Assembly (NCBI GenBank): GCA_904066235.2
Contig: CAJFCV020000005.1
Coordinates: 3,653,501-3,717,500, forward strand
From: Bursaphelenchus xylophilus
Lineage: Eukaryota; Nematoda; Chromadorea; Rhabditida; Aphelenchoididae
Length of the DNA stretch: 64,000 nucleotides
Direction: 5' to 3'
Shown here: piece after piece, positions 45,185 through 58,396 of the stretch
Layout of the letters: every line of letters starts with the position of its first letter
How positions within the stretch are numbered: position 1 is the stretch's first letter
The notes under the pieces: generated by a model
Seen by the model: the letters and a program-made list of their open reading frames with translations, nothing else
Told to the model about the DNA's origin: nothing
The model's database searches: none
Position numbers and translations under genes: made by a program

Positions 45185-48100
45185 TCAGTTGCATTCCAGA
45201 AGGCGGCGCAACGCACCGTGCGCCTCGGTGCATTTGCCCTCGGGGTCGATGGTCGCCACACAAAGTTTGGAGAGCTTCGAGTTGGAGTAGGTGCTCATGT
45301 TGGAGAAGGTGGACCAGTTGCTGCGGGTCGACTTGGCCAACGAATTTCGGGATGAGGCCACCGAGCGCGTGCTCAGGGTTTTGTGGGAATGGGCGGGGAG
45401 TGAGATCTGCAATGGTTATGATAAGTCATGAAATTTTTTTAAACAAACTTTGAAATCATCTTTTTGCATAAAAACCCCATATTTGCCCTAAAATCGAGAC
45501 TCAATTATATTGTACTACCCAAAATTTTCATTAAAATTTTCACTCTAAAACTCCCGAAAATCAGCTAAAAGCCACTTCATAGACTTTATTCGATTCAAAA
45601 ACCTTGTTTTACCGTACATCGGACCCCCAACTTTTCAAACACAAAAAAAATTATCAATTTCCGCTCTAAAATTTAGAAAACCCCAATAAAAACACTTCTA
45701 ACCCTCCTCCAGACTCATTTAACTCTCAAATAAACCACAAAATAAAAAAAAAACCAAAAAAAATCTTACCGGATCCTCTGTGCTTTGAGATTCTGGGGAT
45801 TCTATAGAGATATCTTCGTTGGAGCCGTAGTCTGAGGTAGTGCGGTCTTTGATCGACACCAGCAGTGCGTCAATGAGGGAGGCCTGCTTCGAAAAGACTT
45901 GGATGAGGCGGGTGACGAGGTCGTCAGCGATGGAGGCGCCACTGCATCCGTCCATCTCTGATTCGTGACCCGAAAGTTCGGATTCATCCATTTTTTCTAG
46001 GACCGAATCGTCGGGGAAGTGCAAAAAGAAGGATGGAATTTCTTCATCAAGATTGTCTCTGCAAAATATACACCATTAGATCGAAAAATTATACGAAGTG
46101 ACATTTTATACGATCAAACTTTTAAATTTCAAAAAACACTTTTCATCGTATAAAATGGCGCTTAAAAATAAAACCAATGCTCTCCGAAAAACCTACTCTT
46201 GCGAGCTGAACCATGAGCAATCGAGGACCCTTCTGGTCAACAACAATTCGTTGGTCTTATCGTCCGCTACCGTAATCAACTCATTGTTGATTCCAATTCG
46301 AATTTCCAGTTGCTGCTGTTGGGAGAAGAATCGTTTCGTTGCCGCGAGCCAAGAGCTGGCCGGCCGCCGATCTATGCTGCCGTAGAAAAAGGCGGCACTG
46401 AAAAATAAATTTATAGTTTTTCATTATAAGATAGCCAATATTTCTTATATGAAAATTCTCCCGATCATGGTACAAAATTCGAGTGTTCGGCTTTTCACAA
46501 AGCCTTTGTTCTATAGACAATGAAACACATCATAAAGACTTGTTTTGTTTTTGTAATCTTACTTCAAATTCTCACAAAAAAACAATCCCTCCTATGCCTA
46601 TACCATCCAAAATCATGCGGCAAACATACAGTAGGAGACCTGACCCAGTGGCAAAAAACGTACCATTTTGCATCCGGGAAGTATCAAAAATGCGACAAAA
46701 TGCTTCCTTCTCCAAGTGAAAAAACCCCGATTTCAAAAGCCCCCCTTCAAACCGAAGTTTTTTCACTTGGAGAGGGAAGCATTTTGCCACATTTTTTATG
46801 CTTCCCGGATGCAAAGTGGTACGTTTTTTGCCACTGGATCAGGTCACTGTAATCCACATGACGTCCGAACACACCAACCAATAAACTACCAAATCCCAGT
46901 TTTTCCACTTACCCATAGCAAGGATTTCTTCGGAGAATGTTCAAAAAGGACTTCCTCCTTTGATGATTGTCCTGCAGATCCTCTAATACTGCTTTGTATT
47001 CGTTGAGGATCTGTCTTTCACATCCCTTTTTACATTCCATCGAGTTCAGGCCAAACAAAAAGAATGATTTGCACTTGTTGATCAGGTGTTGAGGGATAAG
47101 ATTGGGCAGTTCCTCGCTGAAAATTGGGGAAATTTAATTAATTACCCAAGATTAGATAAGCATTTTTCCTGTTCATATTGAGCTATTTTGAGGTAAAATA
47201 AATCAGGGAAAACAAGTTATCTTGGTGATACCCAAACTTTGTCATACTGTAAATAAAACCCAATACGATTTTAAAAATCTGTTATTGCACTTAAAATACA
47301 CTCTGATTCAGCATTATTCATCTTATTCTATCCAAAAATAAATTTCAAATCTTCGTGGTGGGACTCAAAAAAAAAATATTTTCAAAATTTAACGGCTCAA
47401 ATAGTAAAAAAAGAGCAAAATTATCTGAAAACTCACCTTAAAACCTCCATGGCCTCTTGGTCCTTGTCGAATGTGCCATGTTCGACAGCCATCAGCAGGG
47501 CCGCCAATTTCCGGCTTTGTTCCATATCGACAATATACCGTCCGCTCAAGTATTCATCTTTCGCGTGCAGGTAGAGGACTTCAGTTAGGCATTCAAATTG
47601 ATCTTCATACTAAAAACAATTCCGAAATTGACCTTCTACTTCATTTTTTTCCATCTAACACCTACTACAATATCAAAATCAAAACTCACTTCAATTTCTG
47701 CCACAACCGACAAATGAACATTTCTTCGAATCACAAGTAGCGGTTCATCATAGGTAATCTGGTCCTCGCTAGCCAATGAGAAGCGGCGGAGCAAGGCGGC
47801 CCATTTTTGACGGATGGCATACACCTTGTGATGGGGTTTCAACTGGATCTCCAAGAGGGGGGAGATGAGCCATAGGGCCAATGCTTCGGCACCGACGTCC
47901 TCCTCAATCTCCAAGTGATCTGTTATTGCGGAGAGGAGTTCGGCGGACATCGCTGTCTCGGCATCCTCCACTGGGATTTGGAGTGCTAAAAGATACGCAA
48001 ATTATTTTAAACACAGCGTATTTTACAAAGTACTGCAATTAATCATCGAGAACAAATTAGGAGACATCTTATACGATAAAACCTTTCAAACATGTTCCGT

Positions 48101-48931
48101 CGTATAACTTGTCCACACACAAAACAAACGATAAAGGAAAGACATATTACCGTATTTTACATTTTACACTCAATCTTGTACTAGCCATACTGTTTTATAC
48201 GACAAAAACACCCCCAAACATTTTCATTGTATAACTTGTCCCTTCCGCAAAAAATTGTAAAAATCAATAGAACTAAATAAAAAAAGCTCACCTTTTCCAT
48301 CCGGAAGATACACTCGAATATCGGAAATCACTGCAGGTTCGCCTTTCTGACTCAAATTGAAAGGCTCTGACTGCACCGTGCGGTGAAGATCGGCACCCAA
48401 TTCCGCGTTCAGCGTAGCACCGATGGGACTCTGGGTGAAGGGAACGTGAACATGCTGGCGTTTGTCGATGGGGATCGAGGTGGGGCGACGGATAGAGTAG
48501 TTGAAGTCGCTGATTTCCTGGGCTTGGAAGGGCTCGAAGCTTTCGGCCGTTAGCGTCCTGTCTTTGTCTTCTTCAAGGTTCATTTCTGGAAAAGAAGAGG
48601 TCATAAAAATGGCCCATTAAATTTTAAAACACAACTTATGCGATAATCAGTACTCTAGCCGGCATTCACAACCATGGTGACATTTTATACGATCAAATTT
48701 GCATGAATTTTCGAACACCTTTCATCGTATAAAAGGTCCGCAACATCAAAGACAAAAAATAAAAATATAGCAAATGTATGTCCCCTGATCCTTCAAACCC
48801 CCAAAATATATAATAAATCAACATTTTAATTTAAATTTTAACACCTATGCCAAAATTTTTCAAAACCGCTAAAATCAAAATTCCACTCTCTGAACAACAC
48901 CCCTTGCCTCTCTTTACTTACGAATTAGCAT
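45185..48931 (-). CDS. FRMD8: FERM-domain protein, FRMD8 (iTAP) family
   Basis: In mammals and flies FRMD8 proteins bind iRhoms and stabilise the sheddase complex at the cell surface; here the role is inferred from family. Exons (minus): 48922-48931, 48292-48585, 47690-47985, 47437-47609, 46913-47116, 46197-46397, 45770-46058, 45185-45406; 562 aa. The FERM start is IRVYLPDGKG, then ALWLISPLLEIQLKPHHKVY and YDEPLLVIRRNV, which closely match human (SPLLEVQLKPRHQPYK, DEPFLQFRRNV). NPCYGAAFFYGSID matches LPFYGCAFFHGEVD. The F3 part has LDCSWFS and IQVFSKQASLIDALL, and the tail has LCVATIDPEGKC. The 10-bp first coding exon is the weakest part. Introns contain a MITE and four micro-palindromes. Confidence 0.9.
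46098..46161. repeat. Micro-palindrome family, copy 2
   Basis: GTGACATTTTATACGATCAA on the left and TTTCATCGTATAAAATGGCG on the right pair over ~12 bp; in a FRMD8 intron. Confidence 0.75.
46629..46849. mobile_element. CAGTG-type palindromic MITE, copy 4, in a FRMD8 intron
   Basis: Starts TACAGTAGGAGACCTGACCC and ends GATCAGGTCACTGTA, with TA flanks. The arms share AACGTACCATTTTGCATCC with the copies at 16128 and 49842. Confidence 0.8.
48061..48114. repeat. Micro-palindrome family, copy 3
   Basis: GACATCTTATACGATAAAAC with inverted CGTCGTATAACTTGTCC; in a FRMD8 intron. Confidence 0.65.
48187..48242. repeat. Micro-palindrome family, copy 4
   Basis: ACTGTTTTATACGACAAAAA with inverted CATTGTATAACTTGTCC, only 73 bp from copy 3. 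Confidence 0.6.
48676..48740. repeat. Micro-palindrome family, copy 5
   Basis: GGTGACATTTTATACGATCA with inverted TTTCATCGTATAAAAGGTCC; in FRMD8 intron 1. Best match to copy 2. Confidence 0.75.
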
Positions 48932-49841
48932 TTTCTTTAAAGTTTGTATTTTGACTTCCCTTCGCTACCGTAGCCCCAACCGCATAATCCCATCAAAAGC
49001 CAAAAAGGAAAGAAAAATCAAAGAATTTTCTCTCGAATGCTGTTCTGAGTGCGCCCACTGATTTTTTTATATTGACTGTTTGGATTGACAGGGGGTTTGA
49101 TGTCTATTTAACTTATTTGAGATCCGGGAATACAGGAATTGATGAATAATATACATTTTTATCAAAATTTTGAGTACAAAAGATGATATATTTGACTTTC
49201 ATTGTGACGTAAAGATCGAACCGGATGTCTACTAAAAAGATAACAGTGGGTGACGTGAGACGTCACAAGCCATTATTTAGTCATAAAAGTTTGACATGAA
49301 ACACATAAAATTTGGCAAAATTAAAAATTTTACAAAAAGTATCTAAAATAAGGTAATTTAACTAAAAATTCTCAAATTCTTTACCATATTTCTATCCCAC
49401 AAAATTACTTCCCTTTGTTTTTAATCGAAATTCAGCAGTTTTTATTAGAATCCACCCCAAAAAATGCTGTTCAAATACTCCCCCGACCAAATATTATATA
49501 CTCCAACATGTATATCAAAATAATTTCTATTTACATGTATAAGCCAATCTCTGCCTCTTCCGACCGTATCTTATCGCCAACGTTTCTCGACATTTCTCCC
49601 AATTGGGAAAACTTTCAATAAGGAGGAACGACTCGAGGGATGGAGTCACGAGACCGGAAGTAAACAACGAATCATGAATCCAATTGGAAATCAAATATCA
49701 AAGCATCAGAGGTCATTAAGGCATGCAATTGGTCTTTGAATAGGTCACGTGTCTAGACGGATGACTCTGATATTGTACTAGGTGTCTAGTGTAGGGTTTG
49801 AAAAGAATGAAAATAAAGCGAAAGATGCGAGGCAAAACTTA
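48932..49841. other. Upstream of FRMD8
   Basis: No gene. It includes a direct repeat of GACGTGAGACGTCAC type at 49250-49270 and a dispersed motif copy at about 49770. Confidence 0.4.
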
Positions 49842-50047
49842 CAGTGGGGGACCTGATCCAGTGGTAAAAACGTACCATTTTTCGTCCGGGAAGTATCAAA
49901 AATGTGGCAAAATGCTTCCCTCTCCAAGTGAAAGTTTTTAAAAACAAAGTTTTTTTTCACTTGGAGAGGGAAACATATTGCCACATTTTTGATGCTTCCC
50001 GGATGGAAAATGGTACGTTTTTCGCCACTGGATCGGGTACGTCACTG
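49842..50047. mobile_element. CAGTG-type palindromic MITE, copy 5
   Basis: 206 bp, starting CAGTGGGGGACCTGATCCAG and ending GTACGTCACTG, with TA on both sides. The central loop is short (~20 bp), so the copy is close to a pure hairpin. Confidence 0.85.
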
Positions 50048-53000
50048 TAAACTGCTCCGCCAAGACAATTGGTCTTTGCATCAGTCTTACAAGAGTGCAG
50101 ACATCAAATCTGTGATATAACACTAGACGCTCACAACAAAACAGCAAATTAATACTTAAAAAGAGGTCAATTAAGGTCACAGTTAGCTGTTTTTGAACTT
50201 CATAAGCTGTTTTTACACCTCACAAATCAACCATATCATCAGAAAATCCTATATTATACTGAGCTACCTCTTCTTCAATTAAAAATTTTAACTCTAACAA
50301 TTGACTGCTTATTTTATCACTCTCAATTCAAAAATAAACATCTATGAATCCCCCCTAATCAGAAGAATCCCTTTGCAGATCTGAGAAGAGATAAAACCCA
50401 GAGCTCTTTATTCAAAATGAATCATCCGAACGCCTTCAAAAAACTGCATTTCGAATCCGAAAAAAGCCCCCCGGATACTGTATTTTTAATCATTAGGAAT
50501 AGGAAAGGCAAAGATTCTGATAACCAAAGCCGTTCGTTATTAAGAACATGACAAATGGATGGGGAGAGAGATCAAAATTCCGAGTTTTAATCGAAAAATT
50601 AATTAATTTTTTGTATGAATTAATCCGATCGTTGATCAACAAAAAAATAAAGGCCTCAACAGTTCAAAAACTGTTTGATAAAAAGTTGAGGACATGAAAA
50701 AGGAGATGAGAACCGAAAAACAATCCGAAATTATTGAAGGCCAGCCATAAAAATTTAAAAAGTCTGTCGAACCGAAACTCCCATTAAAGATCAACGAAAA
50801 ACCAAAGTTACAGTATTCCAAACCAGATTACAGACCCGAAGAGCCTTTTCTGACCACAACTCCTTCCACTAACGACTCGAAAATTACCTTTAATCTACTC
50901 AAAACCAAAAACAAATCATAAAAAAATGAAAAATTCCTTCCAGAAATCGAACGGCAATCCTCGTATTTTAAATCTATATCAAGTTTATAATATATAAACA
51001 GTTATGACGTCCAATGACTCACTCATTTCAAGCCTCCACACTCCCTCAAATCAAGAAGAGTATAACGAAAATCAAGGATATTTCATTTTACCCACTAAAA
51101 TAAGGTAAAACAATAGAAAAATTGATCAAAAACTAATGTAAAACCATGTTACTTGGAATGTTTTCAAATTACGCGGCAAAATCGCGCTCCGCCAGTGCTT
51201 TTAGAGCAGGAAAAGGGGCGAAATAAAGATTGGAAGACGACGAAAAAATCGATAAAAAGTCCGCTTTAGAGTCAAAAAATTTTCTCCGTGATTTGAGCAA
51301 AGACGGGGAAAGAGAAAGAGGCGCTGTTGAAGGGGTCGAGGCAGCCCCCAAACGCTGTGTATACAAAAACAAAAAACGCGAGTTGTTCGCGAAAACTTTG
51401 GGCTTTTATATTCGGAGTCAGTTGCCCAAGATTACGGTAAAGAAAGACGGAAAAAGAGGCGCCATAATCCTGAGGAAGAGCTGTTATAATCCCTAGGCTA
51501 TTTTGAGCGTCTTAGAAGAGTGCAAACTGAGGATCAGCGTGAGAGGCGAGATTATTTTATGTTAGACGTGACCTCAAAGGTGATTTTAAAGGAAAGTCAA
51601 GGATAAACCTGCGTATATTGAGTGTTATAAGCCAGTATTAGAGAGGCTACATCAAACGTGACCTAATCCTTTTGTTTATGAAGGTTTTAGGCTATCATCA
51701 AAAAATTTGAAAACAAAAGTTTTACAATTTCACTCATGGTGAAGATCAAGATCAAAAATAGATCATAGACTGTAAAATTGATTGTAAAATTAAATTCTAG
51801 ACTAAAACCAGCCATACTCTGACAACGAGAACCCTTCTTAAAATCAAAAACCCAAGTTTTTTACGTATTATATTACCCTTGATACCCAAGTGTAATATAA
51901 TGCCAGGACGATCGACCAATAGCCAAAACTACACTTCATTACTTTTCAAACGCGTCAGGCTATCATAAGAAGTCTTTATACAACTAATTTGACAATTCCA
52001 GCAAACGTTCAGCTCGCTGTTTATCAAATTCACGCTAGTTTCCCCAACTAAATTACGTTTTTTCTCCCGCAAATTCTAGATGTTATCTCGTTAGACTTGA
52101 AAATCGCTGTTTCTCGTAAACGATAGGTCATATGGCTTTTGCTCATTCTGTTTTTCTTCCTTGTTGCAGTCAGAATGAAGATGAATCATGCCAAATAAAA
52201 CTACCCTATTCCATTTCCAAATTCATGCGATTTTCGTTTTTTTGAAGGTGAAGGAAAGAAAGTAGGGTAAAATACGAAAGGAATTTCAATGTCTCGTCCA
52301 AATGGATCTGGAAAATCCAACAAAGACGGTTTCTGACAGAGAATCACAAAATTTTCGGCAAAAAGTGAAGCCTTTTATGTTATCCATGGCGAAAACCGTG
52401 GATTATTCAAGCCAAAGCCTTCGAAAAAAAAAATTTACAACTTCTTCTATCCAATCACGTCCAAATAAATTCTTTTCAATAAATAATCGGCAATTACTTC
52501 ATTTTTTTAACCTAACTTATATCCAGATGGATCAGATCTCAAAAACACCTCAAATCATTTAATTTTCCGCAAATCCTGTCGACTCTTACCATCTGATAAC
52601 TAAAACAGGCCCTCATACACATAAAACACCCATATTTCTCATTTTTAGGCCACTCAATCTCCCTTTTCCACATGTTTTACCCCGAGATACCTAAGCAAAT
52701 CAAAACCAAAGTCAATTCCGCTTACCCTTGAAGAAGTTATGGTTCTGGTCTGCTCGTAGTATCTCCATTGTTCCTATTCCATGCAATACGTTCAAGTCCG
52801 GGAAATTTGTTGGAATTTCCATCAAAAACTAAAATCGTTTGGCATTTCGTCGCAATTTCAAAGGGAAATTTTCTCGCCAAAATTCTCGTGGTGGAAGTTG
52901 CAAAATGGGGAGAGAACGGTACAAATTGCGGTAAGAACTGTGCCTTGGGGGGAATTAAAACAAACATTAGAAACATTGAAAACGATTGCAAAAAATTTTT

Positions 53001-56000
53001 ATATTATCCATGGCCATCCGATATTTTTTATGCAAAAAAATTATGTGAGATTTATTGATTTCAGAAGATATGAGTAATGATATATCTGAACGGTGCGTAT
53101 TTTACCTCACCAAAACAAAATTACACCCAAAACTGCCCATCTTGACGACTTACAATATTAACCCAGGGCGCGGCTTGCCATTCAAATTAATGCCTGCTGG
53201 AGTCAAAATAAAGTCAATAATGTGCCCCAAACCCCCCGCCAAAGTCATCAGTCATAGTCATCACCGAAGTCAACGTAACGATGACGTTTATTACGTCAAA
53301 ATAAGTTTAAAAAGAATTTTCTGACTTGGGCGTTTTTCATTGCAAAATTCGAGCGGCCTCTTCCAATTTGGGTGCAGCTTTTCATTCTGCTGCTTTAATG
53401 CCCCTTTGATCTTCTTACTCTTGGATTGCAGATTTATTTAGACGCCATAAGGCAAATTTTTTCTCAAAAATTGAAAAAATCTAAAGTTTAGGGAAAAAGT
53501 CGTGGAGATTACTGTATTTACAGTAAGCTTGAGTCACTGAATTTTAGAAAATTTTGTTTTTTCGGCAAAAGTTCTAGTCAATTTTTACTGATAAGCGCGG
53601 AAAACATGACAAAGTCGACAGTTTGCGGACGGAAGTTGGGCCTGATATTGGTGAGATAAGCGGGCCAAAAGATGGGAAATGGAGCTGGGTCTTTTTATGG
53701 CGAACACTTTCGGTGATAAATTTGGGAAAAAATGGAGTTGAGATATCAGGCAAAGTGGAATATTAACGTAATGATTTTGGCTCATCCTATACTGCCAAAG
53801 AGATCAAAAAGTAGCGTTGAGACAAAGTATGTGGTCATCTCGGAGAAAAAAGTTATTCACTTTACATAACATGTAGATCCTTTGAAATCCGAAAAATATC
53901 TTTAAAGTGTCAAAATTTATCAAGTTCCCTTTTCAGGTTAACTATTGAAAGATGTATATGGCAATAGTCTAAAATCTCGTTTCGAACCATGACAATTCTA
54001 ACCCCGAGAGTCTTTTCTTGACATAGAAATTCATTTTGCAGAAGTCCCACAATATTTATACATAATGCAAGAACTCCTGTACAGCAAAACCTGTATGAAA
54101 CGAAAGAGGCCTAGACGTGTCCCTAGTAAACCTTAGGCCAAAATAAAATTCTGCTCAACGAAACCCTTCTAAAGGAACAGCTTTTTTTGATTCTTTTCAC
54201 ATAGTGCTTACTCTAATTGTAAGCACAAATTAAAAAAGTTAACTTACACCCTAACCAAAGGGTTTTTAATGTTTTCTTGTGATTTGTACCCATTTCTCCC
54301 CTTTTATTGTACTCAGAAACAATTATCAAAGTCCAGGGACGATAAGAGAGCCAATTGTAATTAAAAATGATCGATATTTTAGTGTTGGCTAAGCTTGCAA
54401 TTGCTTTCAAAGCAAAAAAAAGGGTCAAGAAGACCAGCAAAGAAAAAAACTTGAAAAAGTAAAAGAAGAAATAAGAATTTAGAGGCATTTTCATGGCCTT
54501 ATATTGTAATTGTGAAGACGTTGTTTTATTGTTTCAAAACAACCTTTGTTACGCAATAACTTGGTGGTGATAAGCTGATGACGAAACGGTTTAGCTTTGT
54601 TCTGGCCTGATTACTCATTGATTACCACTGTATTACACACAGAAAAAAGTATGAGTAATCGGAAAAGTTGGTTGAAAAGAGATTCATACAACAAACCCGT
54701 TAGAGCGCTCTCCATAAGAGCAATTTCAATAGTCTAAAGGTACAAATTTAAAACAGAATAAACCTTCATATAACGAAGTTCTGCATAACGTATGACTTTT
54801 TACTAGTTCATTTTAATTTTTTCACTACTTTGCTAACCAAAGCAAAAGGCGATACAATTTTAAGAAATTTATTCCTCTGAAATTAAAATTTTAATTTATA
54901 ATCATTATCAGAATATTGTCTTTTCCAGATTCTAATTGTGAGGAGTGGTCAATGAGTGCACTATTATTTTTATCTCTTCAAGTTGTGACGGTCTTCCGAG
55001 TCGGTGGTCTCATTCTATGGTTCGTACACTGAAAGTAAATTTGATTAGAATGTATATAGAATAATCGAAAACCTACAGCATACAATATAAAATATGTAGT
55101 ACGAGAGCGATTCTTTTTAGTATCTTTAAGAAGACTTACTTGGTGAAATAAAAACGAATAACATCTTTTACCGCATGATGTCACATATGTAGTTGGATTA
55201 ATGCTTGCCCTGTAAGAATTAATGTCTATTGGGCCCTAGCGTGGTAAACAACAAAGCAATTTACCGCTGGATTACGATTAGTGGTTGGCCTACTGCAAAA
55301 GGGGCGTGCGTGCAAATGGTGAACTGGCTGCTAGCCATTACGTATTGGTGCTCATCGTGATGCAAGCTTGGCTAAAGGAAATAACAGTGCCTAGGGTGAT
55401 GTTTACCCTAGGGGTGGAAAGGATGGTGACGCTGATCGCTGTTGCCCTGATGGTGGGAAGGTCTTCAATTTGGGGAATTTATGTCATCCGATCCGCCGCG
55501 GAATGTTACGGTGCTCCCTATGGGTATGCGTAGAGGAGAGGGACTTTTTTCTCTTACGAGACAGTATATATCTGGTCCGTTTATAGTCACCCTTAGAATC
55601 TCTATCCTTCCAAAGTGGGAGACTAATAAGGCTTCTGCCGGCCTCTGAAGTTTCCTTTACGAATGGAACAAAAAAGTCGAACTCACGAAAGGCGCTCGGT
55701 AGCCTTACGACAGGCGCTGTTGGCCATTGCTTCAAACATTACGGGGAAATTTCTTCCGTCGGTATTTCTTTGCTGGCGAGCTGGAAGGCCGTTGAGGGCA
55801 GTTTTAAAGGTCGGGCAAATCAAAAAACCTTAAAAATGTAATTTTACGAGCGCTGGTTTGAAACAATTATATTGTTTCAACAACAACGCAGAGAAGGCCG
55901 GGATTTCCTGAAATATCATCTGTATTTTTTTCAACTGGTAATTAATTATTTTACGTTATTAACTTGATGAACTCCCTGTATTCACGTTGTGAAGTCAGTG

Positions 56001-56654
56001 TACTCCAGAAACATAGTTATCATCCGTTTTCGGTGTCTGAAATTGTAGCAACACGATGTAGTACTGGGATGGAATGATGGTTTATTACGCATAGGCACAG
56101 ATTATCTTCTTATTAACTCTAAGGTATGGACAGGACATGTCGTATACGACTTAAAGATACCATTTTGAGGTTAGTACAGAAATAAAACTTACCTGTGTAT
56201 CATTACGACCTTCTTATTTAAAAATTCCGCTAAAAGATCGCTAGAAATGCCGGGCTCGTAGAGAAACTGCGCTTACGTTTCAATACGTACATACACAAAC
56301 AAAGCCATTTGCTTCTTTCTTACGTCATAGGAGTTAGAAATTAAAACGACCCATTCTTTATACGGCTCGGCACTCTGTTCACACAATAATTTGTCTACTG
56401 CATTGTGCGGCAACTAGTCCCAGCTCTATAAAAGGTTACATGTATTGTAGAAACATACCTTACAACTTCTTTCAGCTGGATGCGGAAACTTTGAGTCCTT
56501 TGAGTTTTTACGAACAAATTAACATAAAAATGCTGATAAATCTTTTCACTAGTAAAACTTTTAGTAAAATTTGCAAAGCAATAAAGAGTATTATGTAAGT
56601 AATAGTAAGGTTAAGAAAATTAGTCATTTTAGAATATATATATATATATGAATA
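50048..56654. other. Gene-poor 6.6-kb region
   Basis: I can support no gene. 51170-51490 has an 88-codon open frame of charged residues without splice context. 55200-55800 is a GC-richer island with an 82-codon open frame that matches nothing I know and sits beside imperfect GC palindromes (CCTAGGGT...ACCCTAGG). Dispersed motif copies occur at about 50250, 51862-51905 (inverted pair), 52376 and 53000. Confidence 0.35.
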
Positions 56655-57675
56655 CGATGTATATATATATAAGTCTGGTGTATTAAATCTGTAAAAATTT
56701 TTTTGGAAATTCTCTCGGATTTCGCCGCCATAAAAAGCGACGGCAGATTTGATAAACCTGCCGTCACCTTCGCCGGCACCAAAATTTACCGACGGCAAAA
56801 ATGAAAAACTCGCCGTCTTATTTTTTTTTTAAGCAGGCAGGTTTTGGAGTTCGCCGAAGCCCACTTTTTTTTGCTGGCAGGAATCGAGTTGTGCCGGCAC
56901 TTTTAGCTGGCTCCGCCCCCACTTTCGGCGGGCCAATCAATGAGCTTTTTGGTTTTTGCTCGCGAAGAGCGGGATTTTCTCGCGAAAAACGGGGTTTCTT
57001 CGCGCATTTTTTTCGCGAATTTCTTCGCGAAGAACGGGATTTCTTCGGGAAAAAAGGGATTTTTGTCAGAATTTGACGGCGTAACGCTTGAATTGTGTTC
57101 TAGATAATCAGGAATCGCATAAACACAGGAAATTTTGATGTATGAAAAAATTATCGACGAAATGAACGTATACTGGTCCGTTCGCGAACTCGCTGGAGTG
57201 GTTTTCGCGACATGTATTGTGCGAAAACAAAAAACTTTTTTTTGCGCAGTTTCTTGCTTTTTGCACCGTGCAATTGGCTTTTTTGGACAATGCATGTCGC
57301 CGAACTCACTCCACAGAAAAATTGCAACATTTCGGAGTTTGGCATTAGTCGGTAAACCAAAAAATGCAAACTCGTTGACCAGTTATCGGTTTTCCAGTAA
57401 TTCCCTCCGTTTTTAAGCCTCATCCCCCACGTAAGACGGGACTCGTTTGCAGGATGTCCCAGACAGCGGCTCTCATCCGCTCTTTCCGTCCATCACCGAA
57501 ATGAATCCAATTTTAAGTAACGTAAAGGTATCAGCTAGTGTGATGCGACCGCAAAACTTATGCATAATCAACAGTAAAAATTATTTTTCATTTGTTTATG
57601 GCTCAAAATATAAGCAGGAATAACAGGTTTATGCTAGGGTTATCCGGTTAACCTCAACCCGCGCTGTTGAAGGAT

Positions 57676-58193
57676 TTATAGTTTCGGCGGATCAGGAGTC
57701 CCATCGACTGCCCAGTATTTCTCGCCTGTGCGAGAACTGGCGGAGGCTTCATGAGCTGGGCGGCTGGTCCGGAACCCACTCAAGCTTGGAGCAGAGCATC
57801 ATCACTATATTAGTCTGAAATAATGCTTGTACAACATTACAAACCATTTTGTGCGGTTCTATGATGGCCAAGCTTACGTCGAAGTTTTTCACATCTCCAT
57901 CACCAAACAATTTTTGAACCAGCGGAATTTGGCCATGAAATCCGGAAGAATGAACATCTAAAACAACACTGAAAAGGACGCAGTCCACTTACCGCTGTAG
58001 ATCCGAAACTTCTGGGCATCCTATCCTCACGACAATATTTGATCAGAATATCCAGGCCGGTCAACCGGGAAAACAACCATTTTCTGTGGACGTCCACCTC
58101 CAGAAGATTCACCGACCGTGCCGAAACTGCAACGAAAAGTTGAGATAAAAGAACACGGAACAATCTAGAAGAAAAAGAACTTTCGATTGACAT
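57676..58193 (-). pseudogene. Disrupted minus-strand ORF inside the long-TIR unit
   Basis: Not recognised. Coding-like segments: a possible exon after TCGTTGCAG near 58130 (FGTVGESSGGGRPQKMVVFP), then TGA and TAG three codons apart near 58030, a GTAAGT donor at ~57993 and an acceptor TTTTAG at ~57960. The next segment reads SGFHGQIPLVQKLFGDGDV and EPHKMVCNVVQALFQTN. The two in-frame stops mean that it is decayed or that my splicing is wrong. Confidence 0.35.
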
Positions 58194-58396
58194 TTCGCAA
58201 CAACGAAATGTCAATATCGATAAAAAGGATTGACGTGCGGAAGCCTATTTTTGTTTTTTATTTTGTAAAAAAATGCGAAATTTCACGTTCACCTTTTTCG
58301 TTGCGCGGTGGTTTTATTATTTGACGTGGATTAATCCCACCTGCTTATGGATAACCGGATAACTCCGAGCCTGAGGATGAACAACTCATCCAACTC

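Noticed and set aside
51230..51496. 88-codon charged frame
   Set aside because: Starts at a non-ATG codon, has no splice context and no family.
55285..55533. 82-codon hydrophobic frame in a GC-richer island
   Set aside because: No gene context; both strands are open because of base composition.
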